This document shows positions 30,839 through 38,843 of a DNA stretch of 53,159 nt, one piece after another (position 1 is the stretch's first letter; every line of letters starts with the position of its first letter). Position numbers and translations under genes: made by a program. This DNA is from Egibacteraceae bacterium. Lineage in GTDB: Bacteria > Actinomycetota > Nitriliruptoria > Euzebyales > Egibacteraceae. The notes beneath the pieces are model-generated. The model ran no database searches. It saw nothing but the letters and a program-made list of their open reading frames with translations, and was not told the DNA's origin. The DNA lies in the NCBI GenBank assembly GCA_030446775.1, contig JAUJMQ010000016.1, positions 1 through 53,159 on the forward strand, read 5' to 3'.

Positions 30839-31815
30839 TGCCGGTGCTGAGCATGATCGAGGCGATCCGCACGACGCTTGACGCCGAGATGGCCCGCGAC
30901 GACCGTGTCATGGTCCTCGGCGAGGACGTCGGCAAGTCCGGCGGGGTGTTCCGGGCGACCGACGGGCTGCAGGAGCGCTACGGCGCCGAACGGGTCGTCG
31001 ACACGCCGGTGTCGGAGGCGGCCATCATCGGCGCGTCGATCGGTCTGGCGACCGCCGGACTCGTGCCCGTCCCCGAGCTGCAGTTCCTCGGCTTCGCCCA
31101 CCAGGCGTGGCACCAGATCGGCGCGCAGCTCGCGAGGTTCCGCTACCGCACCAACGGGCGCTTCCCGACCCAGGTCACGATCCGCGCCCCGTTCGGCGGC
31201 GGCGTGCGCGCACCGGAGCTGCACTCTGACGCCTTCGAGGCGATGATCGCCCACAACCCCGGGTTGAAGGTCGTCGTGCCCGCCACCGCCGCCGACGCCA
31301 AGGGGCTGCTGGCCACAGCCGTCCGCGACCCCGACCCGGTGTTCTTCCTGGAGCCGCTGCGGGGTTATCGCCTCGTGCGCGACGAGGTCCCCGAGGGCGA
31401 GCACCTCGTGCCGTTCGGGCAGGCGCGGGTCGCGCGGTCGGGGACCGACGTCACACTCGTCGCCTGGAGCGGCATGATCCCCGTCGTGACCGAGGCCGCG
31501 GAGCTGGCCGCCGAGGAGGGGATCTCCGTCGAGGTGCTCGACCTGCGCACGCTCGTGCCCCTCGACGTGGACGGCCTCGCCGCGTCGGTCGAGCGGACCG
31601 GGCGCGCCGTGGTCGTGCAGGAGTCGGCGCTGACGGCCGGCTTCGCGTCCGAGGTCGTCGCGACGTTGCAGGAGGAGGTCTTCCTGTCCCTGGAGGCGCC
31701 GATCACCCGCGTGTCCGGCTACGACACACCGATCCCGATGCCGCAGCTGGAGGACCACTACATCCCCGACGCCGCCAGGGTGCTGTCCGCGGTCCGCGCG
31801 ACCGTGGCGTACTGA
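30838..31815 (+). CDS. 2-Oxoacid dehydrogenase E1 component, beta subunit
   Basis: The intact 325-residue subunit starts MPVLSMIEAIRTTLDAEMA and has VLGEDVGKSGGVFRATDGL, VDTPVSEAAIIGASIGLATAG and IRAPFGGGVRAPELHSDAFEA. It completes the alpha2-beta2 E1 decarboxylase. The ATG overlaps the alpha stop. The closest functional types are branched-chain 2-oxoacid and acetoin dehydrogenases. The presence of an aminotransferase, acyl-CoA mutase and carboxylase in the same regulon favours a branched-chain 2-oxoacid substrate, which is inference. Confidence 0.92.
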   Translation: MPVLSMIEAIRTTLDAEMARDDRVMVLGEDVGKSGGVFRATDGLQERYGAERVVDTPVSEAAIIGASIGLATAGLVPVPELQFLGFAHQAWHQIGAQLARFRYRTNGRFPTQVTIRAPFGGGVRAPELHSDAFEAMIAHNPGLKVVVPATAADAKGLLATAVRDPDPVFFLEPLRGYRLVRDEVPEGEHLVPFGQARVARSGTDVTLVAWSGMIPVVTEAAELAAEEGISVEVLDLRTLVPLDVDGLAASVERTGRAVVVQESALTAGFASEVVATLQEEVFLSLEAPITRVSGYDTPIPMPQLEDHYIPDAARVLSAVRATVAY

Positions 31816-31847
31816 CCGGCGGCCTCCCGGCACGGCAAGGAGCGGCA

Positions 31848-33122
31848 GTGGCGTACGAGTTCCACCTCCCCGACATCGGTGAGGGTCTCGACGAGGCCGA
31901 GGTCGTGCGGTGGCTCGTGTCCCTGGGCGACCACGTCGTCACCGACGCCCCGCTAGCCGAGGTCGAGACCGACAAGGCGGTCGTGGAGATGCCGGCCCCC
32001 GCCACCGGCACCGTCGTGCGCCTCGGCGCCCAGGAGGGGCAGGTCGTCAAGGTGGGCCAGCTGTTCGTCGTCATCGACGACGGCAGCGCTGCGGGGAACG
32101 GCGGCACTGCTGGAGGTGACGGCACTGCGGGGAATGACGGCGCCGGCGGCGGCGAGGCTGCCGACCACCGCGCCGGCCTCCCGGCGACCCCGGCCGCACG
32201 GAGCCGGCCCAAGGCCACCCCGGCGACGCGGCGGCGCGCGCGGGAGCTCGGGGTCGACCTCGCCGCGGTGACCGGCAGCGGGCCGGGCGGGCGGATCACC
32301 GACAGCGACGTCGAGGCGGCCGTCGCCGGCGCCGAGCCGCCGTCGGAGAGCACCACCCGGCCCGCCGGGGAAGCGGGCGCCGTCCCCGGCCCGCGGCGGG
32401 TCGCGGTCCCCACCACCGGCGAGGACCGGCGCATCGCGCTGCGGGGGCTGCGCCGCCGGACGATGGAGACGATGACCGAGTCGTGGCGGTCGATCCCGCA
32501 CATCGTCGGGTTCCAGGAGGCCGACGCCAGCGAGCTACTGGCCCTGCGGGCCCGCCTGCGCCCCCGCGCCGAGTCGGCGGGCGTGGCTCTGACCCTCACA
32601 CCGTTCCTCGTCAAGGCCACCGGGCTCGCGCTGGCCCGCCATCCGCTGGTCAACAGCTCGCTGGACGAGCCGGCCGCCGAGATCGTCGTGCGGCACCGCC
32701 GCAACGTCGGGGTCGCGGTGGCCACCGACGACGGACTCGTGGTCCCGGTCGTGACCGACGCCGACACCAAGCCCCTGCTGGCGATCGCCCGCGAGGTCGG
32801 CGAGCTGACCGCCGCCGCGCGGGCGCGCACCGTCGACCTCGCGGCCTTGCGGGGCGGCACGTTCACGATCACCAACCACGGCCCCCTCGGCGGCTGGATC
32901 GGTACGCCGATCATCAAACCGCCGGAGGCGGGGATCCTGGGCTTCGGCCGGGCGGCGGACCGTCCGGTCGCCGTCGACGGCCGTGTGGAGGTCCGCCCGG
33001 TCCTGCCGCTGTCGATGGGCGCCGACCACCGGATCGTCGACGGCGACCTGATGCTGGCCTTCCTGACGACCGTACGAGAGCTGCTGGCCGACCCGCTCCT
33101 GCTCCTGTTCGAGGACGGCTAG
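31848..33122 (+). CDS. 2-Oxoacid dehydrogenase E2 component (dihydrolipoyl acyltransferase)
   Basis: The intact 424-residue protein has one N-terminal lipoyl domain (residues about 1-80, lipoyl Lys in VETDKAVVEMPAP). A Gly/Ala linker is followed by a peripheral subunit-binding domain (about 120-155, [19 protein letters not shown] and GSGPGGRITDSD). The catalytic domain ends with the active-site motif GADHRIVDGD. It transfers the acyl group from E1 to CoA and forms the core of the complex. The GTG start has AAGGAG six bases upstream. It lies 32 bp after E1 beta and 2 bp before E3. Confidence 0.93.
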   Translation: MAYEFHLPDIGEGLDEAEVVRWLVSLGDHVVTDAPLAEVETDKAVVEMPAPATGTVVRLGAQEGQVVKVGQLFVVIDDGSAAGNGGTAGGDGTAGNDGAGGGEAADHRAGLPATPAARSRPKATPATRRRARELGVDLAAVTGSGPGGRITDSDVEAAVAGAEPPSESTTRPAGEAGAVPGPRRVAVPTTGEDRRIALRGLRRRTMETMTESWRSIPHIVGFQEADASELLALRARLRPRAESAGVALTLTPFLVKATGLALARHPLVNSSLDEPAAEIVVRHRRNVGVAVATDDGLVVPVVTDADTKPLLAIAREVGELTAAARARTVDLAALRGGTFTITNHGPLGGWIGTPIIKPPEAGILGFGRAADRPVAVDGRVEVRPVLPLSMGADHRIVDGDLMLAFLTTVRELLADPLLLLFEDG

Positions 33123-33124
33123 CG

Positions 33125-34511
33125 GTGGTCGTCGGCGAGGTGGCCCGCCCGGTCGACGTCCTCGTCATCGGCGGCGGGCCCGGTGGCTATACCGCCGCCG
33201 CCCGGGCGGCGGAGCTCGGCAAGGAGGTCGTCCTCGTCGATTCCGGCCTCGTCGGGGGCGTGTGCCTGCACAGCGGCTGCATCCCGAGCAAGGCGCTCAT
33301 CACGGTCGCGAACGAGCTCGCCGGCCTCGAAGGGCTTGCCTCTCGAGGGATCACGGCTCGCGGTGATCTCGACTTCGCGGCCACGCAGCGCTGGAAGCAG
33401 GGCGTCGTCGACGGGCTGGCCTGCGGCGTCCGGCGCCTGCTGTCCAAGGTGGAAGTCGTGGCCGGGACCGCACGCTTCCTCGACGCACGGCGCGTCGCCG
33501 TCGAGAGCGGCGAGCAGGTCGCACACTTCAAGTTCAGCGACGCCATCGTGGCGACCGGCTCACGGCCGGTGGGGCTGCCGGGCCTGCCACTGGACGGCAG
33601 CCGGGTCGTGGACTCCACGGGCGCGCTGGCGCTGCAAGCCGTGCCCGCCACGCTGGCGGTCGTCGGTGGTGGCTACATCGGCTTGGAGTTGGGGACCGCC
33701 TACGCCAAGCTCGGGTCGCGCGTCACCGTGGTGGAGGCGCTCGACCGGCTCCTGTCGGGTTTCGACCCGGACCTCGTCCGCGAGGTGGAGCGGTCGCTGC
33801 AGCGGCTCGGCGTGACGGTGCGGACCAAGAGCAGCCCCGCCGGCGTGGACGGCGGCGACCTCGTGGTAGACAGCCCCGACGGGTCGGACCGGGTCGCCGC
33901 CGAGAAGGTGCTCGTGGCCGTCGGGCGCCGCCCGAACACCGACGACCTCCAGCTGGAGGAGGCCGGCCTCACGCCGCTGCCGAGCGGGCACCTGGAGGTC
34001 GACGGGCGCCGGGCGACGGGGGTGCGCGGCATCTACGCGATCGGCGACGTCACAGCGGGCCCGGCGCGGGCCACAAAGCGGCCGCCGAGGGCCGCGTCGC
34101 CGCCGAGGCGATCGCGGGCCTGCCCGCGGCGTTCGACACCGTGGTGCCGCTGATCGCGTTCACCGATCCGGAGCTCGCGGCGGCCGGGCTCGGCGAGGCC
34201 GAAGCGGCGGCGCAGGGTATCGACGTCGTCGTGGGCCGCGCGCGCTTCGCCGCCTCGGGGCGCGCGGCGACCCTGGGCGACACCCGCGGCTTCGTCAAGG
34301 TCGTCGCCGAGGCCGGCGGCGGGGTCGTGGTGGGCGTCGCCATCGCCGGGCAGGGCGCCTCGGACCTCATTGGGAGGGGGTGCTCGCCGTGGAGACCGCC
34401 GCGACGCTGGAGGACGTCGCCGCGAGCGTCCACCCGCACCCGACGCTCACCGAGTCCGTGGCTGACGCCGCCCGCGCCGCGCTGGCCGCCGGTCACAGCC
34501 GCCGCGGATGA
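33125..34511 (+). CDS. Dihydrolipoyl dehydrogenase (E3), two frameshifts
   Basis: A flavin disulfide reductase of about 462 residues that reoxidises the lipoyl arm. It has the FAD motif VLVIGGGPGGYTAAARAAEL and the redox disulfide in GGVCLHSGCIPSKAL. The NAD motif is LAVVGGGYIGLELGTAYAKLG and the second FAD motif GIYAIGDVTAGPA. The dimer-interface part (PLIAFTDPELAAAGLGEAEA) and the catalytic His-Glu region (SVHPHPTLTESVADAA) follow after one-base losses near 34065 and 34375. Being in the operon makes this a dedicated E3. The stop overlaps the ATG of the DUF885 gene. Confidence 0.9.
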
Positions 34512-36144
34512 CCACCGGGCGGGCAGGGCCTTTGTACGCGCTCGCCGACGACTTCTGGCGCTGGCGCGTGCGCCAGATGCCGCGCAGCGGCGACGACATC
34601 CCCGGGTGGACCGGCCGCCCGGCTGGGTCCCGGACTGGTCGCGGGGTGCCGTCACCGCGGCGCGCGCGGCGGTGGCGGGTTTCCGGGACCGGTTGCGGGC
34701 GCTGGACCTGTCGGAAGTGGGCGTTTCGGAACGGGTCGACGCCGCGCTGATCGGCTCGGCGCTGGCCCGGGTCGGCTGGGAGCTCGACGTGCTGCGCGGC
34801 TGGGAGCGGGACCCCGGCTTCTACGTCGACCAGACGCTCGGCACGGTGTTCGACGCGCTGCTGCAGCCGCCGCCGCTGGACCGCCGCCGCGGCGACGACC
34901 TCGTGGCTCGCATGGAGGCGATCCCGGGCACGCTCGGGCACGCGCGCGACAACCTCGGCGATGACACGGTCGGGCCGTTCGCCGCGCTCGCGGTGACCGC
35001 CCTGGAGGATGTCGAGGAGCGGCTCGCGACGGTCCTCGACGAGCTCGGCGGGGTCCTCGCCGACGACCAGCTCGACCGGCTGCGGGAGGTGACCATCCCC
35101 GCGGCCGCCGCCCTATCGGGCTACGCGCAGTGGTTGCGCATGCGGCTGCCGTCGCTGCGCGGCGACACCGCGGTGGGCCGTGATGCCTTCGTCGGCTTCC
35201 TCCGCGACGTCGCGCTGCTGCCCTACACGCCGGAGCGGCTCCTGGAGATGGGTCGCCAGGAGTGGAGCGCGCCGTCGCGCTCGAAGCGATCGCGGCGGCG
35301 GCGCACCGCCGGGCTGGGCGAGCCGGCGCTGGCGGTCGACCAGTCCGCCCAGATCGCCCGTGAACGCGAGGACGAGCTTGCGGTGCGAGCCTTCTACGAG
35401 CGGCAGGGGCTGCTGTCGCAGCCGGCGTCGCTGCGCCACTACCGCACCCTGCCCCTGCCGGGGTACCTCGCGCCGCTCGTGTCGCTCGGTGTGACCGACG
35501 ACCTGACGTCACCGGGGCGGCTGGACGCCGACGGGGTCAGCTACGTCCCGCGGCCGCACCCGGGCCTGGGCTACTTCGACCTCGCCGACGCCCGCGACCC
35601 GCGGCTGGGGATCGTCCACGAGGGGCGCACTACCAGCAGCTCGCGCTCGCCTGGGCGCATCCCGACCCGGTGCGCCGCCACTACTACGACTCCGGACCCA
35701 ACGAGGGGATCGCGTTCTACAACGAGGAGCTGATGCTGCAGGCGGGGCTGTTCGACGACGACCCGCACAGCCGGCAGACGATCTACAACTTCATGCGTCT
35801 GCGCGCGCTGCGGGTCGAGGTCGACGTCCGGCTGGCGCTCGGCGAGATCGACGTCGACGAGGCCGCGAGCCGCCTTGTCGAGCTCGTACCGATGGACGAG
35901 GGCACCGCCCGCGAGGAGGCGCGCGTCCTTCGCGGTCACTCCCGGGCAGGCACTGACCTACCAGATCGGCAAGCTGCAGATCCTCGCGCTGCTCGCCGAC
36001 GCCGCGCTCGCCGCCGGCGACGGCTTCGTGCTTGCGGACTTTCACGACTACCTGTGGCGCAACGGCAACGTCCCGTTGTCGCTGCTGCGCTGGGAGTACC
36101 TGGGCGACCGCCGCGACGTCGACGCGCTCGCCGTCCTGCGCTGA
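34508..36144 (+). CDS. DUF885-family protein (putative metallohydrolase), several frameshifts
   Basis: The protein starts MTTGRAGPLYALADDFWRWRV, in the manner of DUF885 proteins, and includes EVGVSERVDAALIGSALARV and PLPGYLAPLVSLGVTDDLTSP. After a break near 35630 it reads HEGAHYQQLALAWAHPDPV, an HExxxH-like site matching the family's zinc-type HExxPGH motif. The end ILALLADAALAAGDGF is followed by DFHDYLWRNGNVPLSLLRWE. Frame changes are needed near 34602, 35268, 35305, 35630 and 35930; repaired length is about 548 residues. It is probably a cytosolic peptidase-like hydrolase. It is the last gene of the unit. Confidence 0.78.
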
Positions 36145-36181
36145 CAGTCGGCACTCACCCGAGCGCCTCACCGACCGCATG

Positions 36182-36206
36182 GCAGCGGCGCGTCGCCCGG
36201 CGCTGC
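36182..36206. terminator. Possible terminator hairpin between convergent genes
   Basis: GCAGCG (36182-36187) can pair with CGCTGC (36201-36206) in the 67-bp gap between the convergent stops at 36144 and 36212. The stem is short, so the call is weak. Confidence 0.3.
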
Positions 36207-36211
36207 GACGG

Positions 36212-37131
36212 TCAGCGCTCGCGGACGCTGCGGCCGCCGGCGATGCGCCAGACCGTGACGGCGGCGCCACGACCTCGCCGCCGGCCGGAGAAGCGCACGG
36301 TGCCGAGGTCCCCCCGGACGCTGCCGTCGCGGGCCGCGGCGGCGACTCCCTCGCGCCGTCCCGCCGCGGCGAACGCCCTGACCAGCACCAGCGCGGCGTC
36401 GTGGCTCTCGGCCTCGTAAACGGTCCGTGCCCCGGGGGCGTCCGCGCCCGCGTACAGCTGCAACGACCCCTCGGCTGCCGGGCGGCGAGCGTCGCCAGCG
36501 GTGCGCCGGGGCCGCCCTCGGCGCCGAGCAGCAGCGCCGTGACACCCGCCGCCCGCAGGCGCTGCAGCGCCGCCGCCTGCTCCACCTCGCCCATCGCCAG
36601 GAAGACCGCGTCCGCGTCGGCGGGATCGGCGGTGCCCGCGATGCCTCCATCGTGCGCGGCCGCGACACCCGCCCGGGACAGCGAGCGGCCGTAGGGCGTC
36701 TCGTCGGGCACGCCCGCGAGCCGGGTGACCGACTCCCGCCGGCACACGCCCGCGGCCGCCCGGGCGGTCTGGGTGTCCGTCGCGCACATCCGGAACACGC
36801 CCCCGGCGCCCGCGGCGCACAGGTCGTCGCCGGTGGCCGCCGGAAGCACCAGCGGCAGGCCGGCTCCTCGGGCCACCGGGACGGCGGCCCGTGCGGTGCC
36901 GCTGTTCTTCGGGCCGACCGCGCCGATCACGGAGGGGTCGGCGGCCAGCTCGGCGACGAGGCGCGCGGCCTCGTTCGCGTCTCGCCCGTCGTCGACGGCT
37001 CTCACCCTGACGTCAAGGCCGAGTTCGGCGGCCGCGTGTTCGACGGCGCGCTGCACCGCAGCCAGCATCGGGCGGGCCACGGGCCCCTCGTCGGTCCCGA
37101 GCGGACCGACGAAGCCGATCGTCGCCGTCAT
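36212..37131 (-). CDS. Type 1 periplasmic-binding-fold protein without a signal peptide, one frameshift
   Basis: The protein of about 306 residues starts MTATIGFVGPLGTDEGPVARP and runs into ADPSVIGAVGPKNSGTARAAV and PLVLPAATGDDLCAAGAGGVFR. This is the Peripla_BP_6 (LivK/AmiC) pattern. The signal sequence and lipobox of transporter-linked members are absent, and an upstream start is not available because the previous gene ends 28 bp away. A one-base loss near 36480 separates the N-terminal part from LQLYAGADAPGARTVYEAES and the end WRIAGGRSVRER. A cytosolic location suggests ligand sensing, as in AmiC, rather than uptake. It is the third gene of the minus-strand glutaredoxin operon under operator O7. 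Confidence 0.75.
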
Positions 37132-37159
37132 GCGTCGGTCGGCGCAGGGCGCTCGGCGG

Positions 37160-37420
37160 TCACGCGTCGGTCGGCAGGGGGCGTTCGGACGTGTCGCGGC
37201 CGTGACGCCGGAGCAGCGCCACGAGCGCGTCCTCGGCGAAGCGCAGGCCGTCGTGCATCCCGAGCCGGTACGGGCTCTCACCCTTCGCGTCGTTGTAGTC
37301 GAGCTCCTCGCGGACGCGGGCGAGCAGGGCGTCCAGGCCCTCACTCAGGTCGCCGCCGCGTGCCGCCACCTCGGCGCGCTGCTCGCGCTCGAGGGAGTTG
37401 CCGGGCGGCGTGGCCCTCAC
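37160..37420 (-). CDS. Small hypothetical protein, 86 residues
   Basis: I do not recognise a family. The frame starts VRATPPGNSLEREQRAEVAAR and is rich in charged residues predicted to be helical (LSEGLDALLARVREEL). It has a more distinctive C-terminal half with YNDAKGESPYRLGMHDGLRF and EDALVALLRRHGRD. The GTG start overlaps the stop of the glutaredoxin-like gene by four bases, indicating translational coupling and possibly a shared function. Position in the operon is the main support. Confidence 0.6.
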   Translation of the reverse strand: MRATPPGNSLEREQRAEVAARGGDLSEGLDALLARVREELDYNDAKGESPYRLGMHDGLRFAEDALVALLRRHGRDTSERPLPTDA

Positions 37421-37686
37421 CGGTCGGCCCTGCGGTGGTCGGCGACGACCTCCGACAGCGCCTCCGGGTCGAAGCCCACGACGACGCGGTCGCCATGGAA
37501 CAGCTGCGGCACGACGAGGTCGCCGGTGCGGTCCAGCAGCTCGGCGCGGGCCGACTCGCTGCCGCGGATGTTGCGATCGGTGAACGGCACACCGCGGGCG
37601 GAGAGAAACTCCCTCACGCGACAGCACTCCTGTCAGGTCGGCGTCCGCGCGTCGCTGTTCAGGGTGTAGAGCACGACCTCGGCCAT
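37417..37686 (-). CDS. Glutaredoxin-like protein with in-frame TGA at the active site (candidate selenoprotein)
   Basis: From ATG 37686, which has AGGA about eight bases upstream, the frame reads MAEVVLYTLNSDARTPT, then TGA (37635-37633, codon 18), then QECCRVREFLSARGVPF and onward in the same frame to a second stop. The downstream part is a thioredoxin fold of glutaredoxin type: the helix VREFLSARGVPFTDRNIR, the cis-proline segment VVPQLFHGD and the closing VVVGFDPEALSEVV. The upstream part supplies the first strand, AEVVLYT. The only missing piece is the catalytic cysteine, and TGA stands there, giving U-Q-E-C. Read as selenocysteine the protein has 89 residues. A GTG at 37617 would give a 66-residue protein without strand 1 and without the active site. 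The alternative is a TGC-to-TGA error; an indel would not keep frame. It heads the minus-strand operon controlled by O7. Confidence 0.7.
37598..37619 (-). promoter_or_regulatory. Candidate SECIS-like hairpin 13 nt after the in-frame TGA
   Basis: Counting from the base after TGA, GCG (14-16) can pair with CGC (33-35) and GGGAG (20-24) with CUCUC (28-32), leaving a UGA bulge and a UUU loop at 25-27. If the closing G-C pair opens, the loop is GUUUC and starts with G. Bacterial SECIS elements lie within the coding region about this far from the UGA. The fold was judged by eye only. Confidence 0.35.
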
Positions 37687-37723
37687 CGCGTCGTCCTGAC
37701 GTCGGGGGCACGCCGTCTCGGCC

Positions 37724-37753
37724 AGACTAACGGGTGTTCGTTCGGACGTGCAA
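37724..37753 (-). promoter_or_regulatory. Promoter of the glutaredoxin operon with operator O7
   Basis: On the minus strand the -35 TTGCAC (37753-37748) and -10 TAGTCT (37729-37724) are 18 bp apart. The palindrome at 37729-37742 (plus strand AACGG-GTGT-TCGTT, one mismatch) lies between them. Confidence 0.7.
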
Positions 37754-37773
37754 CGCGCATGCGCTGCGTCCGG

Positions 37774-37802
37774 TTGTTGAACAAGTGCTCGTTTGCTACG
37801 GT
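37774..37802 (+). promoter_or_regulatory. Promoter of the MaoC/thioesterase unit with operator O8
   Basis: The -35 TTGTTG (37774-37779) and -10 TACGGT (37797-37802) are 17 bp apart, and AACAA-GTGC-TCGTT (37780-37793, one mismatch) fills the spacer. It is divergent from the glutaredoxin promoter, and the two operators are about 50 bp apart. Confidence 0.7.
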
Positions 37803-37836
37803 CCCTCCCGACGGGATCCGAGCAGGAAGCGGGACA

Positions 37837-38310
37837 TTGGACCTGTACTCGCGCTGGTGGGAGGACTTCCCCTCCGGCTTGGAGTTCGAGACCCGCGGCA
37901 TCACCGTGACCGAGACGCACGTGGTGAACTGGTCGGCGCTCGCCGGGGACTGGCTGCCGCTCCACGTCGACCAGGAGCACGCGCGGGACAGCCTGTTCGG
38001 GGAGCGCGTCGCGCACGGCCCGCTCACGCTCGCTCTCGCCCTCGGCCTGGTGACCCAGGCCAACGTCTTCGGCGACGCGATCGTGGCCTGGCTGGGGCTC
38101 GACGAGGTGCGTCTGCCGGCACCCGTGCGCATCGGTGACACGATCCGTGTGCGGGCCGTGGTCGGCGAGCAGGCCACCACGTCCAAGCCGGACCGCGGGC
38201 GGGTCTCGATCGGTTACGGGGTCCTCAACCAGCGTGACCAGCTCGTCATGCGCTTCACCGCCGGCTTCCTGATGAAGCGCAAGAGCGGCTTCGATGGCAT
38301 CCCCGTCTGA
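37837..38310 (+). CDS. MaoC-like hotdog-fold dehydratase
   Basis: The 157-residue protein matches MaoC dehydratases (R-specific enoyl-CoA hydratase type). The hydratase motif is seen as VNWSALAGDWLPLHVDQEHA with the Asp and His of the catalytic dyad, followed by FGERVAHGPLTLALALGL. It would hydrate an enoyl-CoA. The frame is open upstream, and I chose the TTG at 37837 because AGGAAG lies just before it and the family's N-terminal Trp-Asp-Phe segment (WWEDFPSGLEFET) follows. The gene is intact and overlaps the thioesterase gene by 17 bp. Confidence 0.82.
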   Translation: MDLYSRWWEDFPSGLEFETRGITVTETHVVNWSALAGDWLPLHVDQEHARDSLFGERVAHGPLTLALALGLVTQANVFGDAIVAWLGLDEVRLPAPVRIGDTIRVRAVVGEQATTSKPDRGRVSIGYGVLNQRDQLVMRFTAGFLMKRKSGFDGIPV

Positions 38311-38761
38311 CGGCGGGACTGAGGTCGAGGAGCAGCTCGCGGCCCGCTTCGCGGCGACGCCGCTGTACGGCCTCGTCGGCATGACGCTGGGGGCGGCGGC
38401 GGGCGGCCGCGCCCGCCTCGAGATCGTCGCCGGCGCGCAGCACTGCAACCTCGACGGGGTCGTGCACGGCGGCGTGTACTCGCTGCTGTTGGACACCGCG
38501 CTCGGGTTCGCGGCGCGGACCGTGCAGCCACCGGACACGGCCAACGCCACCCTGGACCTCAGCGTGTCCTTCGTGGCTCCCGGCGCCGTGGGGGACCGGC
38601 TCGTCGCCCACGGGGCGGTCGCCGACTCCAGCGGCCGCTTCTTCTGGGCGGAGGGCGAGGTGGTCACCCTGGACGCGACCGGGGCAGGTCGGACGCTCGC
38701 GCGCGGCAGGAGCCTCAGCTACGCCCGGCGTGCCGGGCCGCCCGACCACCAGCGCGCTTGA
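38294..38761 (+). CDS. PaaI-family hotdog thioesterase
   Basis: The intact 155-residue protein has the PaaI/4HBT signature QHCNLDGVVHGGVYSLLLDT, with Asn, His and Gly-Gly of the active region, then ATLDLSVSFVAPGAVGDRL and a C-terminal GRTLARGRSLSYA. It would release CoA from an aryl- or acyl-CoA, perhaps as a safety valve for trapped CoA. ATG 38294 lies inside the end of the MaoC gene. A promoter -35 for the next operon overlaps its last codons. Confidence 0.87.
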   Translation: MASPSDGGTEVEEQLAARFAATPLYGLVGMTLGAAAGGRARLEIVAGAQHCNLDGVVHGGVYSLLLDTALGFAARTVQPPDTANATLDLSVSFVAPGAVGDRLVAHGAVADSSGRFFWAEGEVVTLDATGAGRTLARGRSLSYARRAGPPDHQRA

Positions 38762-38806
38762 CGCTCGGCTCCGGGCGGCCATAGTCTGACCAAACGAACG
38801 CTCGTT
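38758..38806 (+). promoter_or_regulatory. Promoter of the AtuA/carboxylase operon with operator O9
   Basis: The -35 TTGACG (38758-38763) and -10 CATAGT (38780-38785) are 16 bp apart. The exact consensus palindrome AACGA-ACGC-TCGTT (38793-38806) begins seven bases after the -10. Confidence 0.8.
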
Positions 38807-38843
38807 CATACGTCGCGGGCTCTGACCCGGTCGGGAGGGTCGC

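Noticed and set aside
37417-37617. 66-codon glutaredoxin starting at GTG 37617
   Set aside because: It would lack the first strand and the active site, and the upstream codons in the same frame clearly encode AEVVLYT with a better-placed start and ribosome site.
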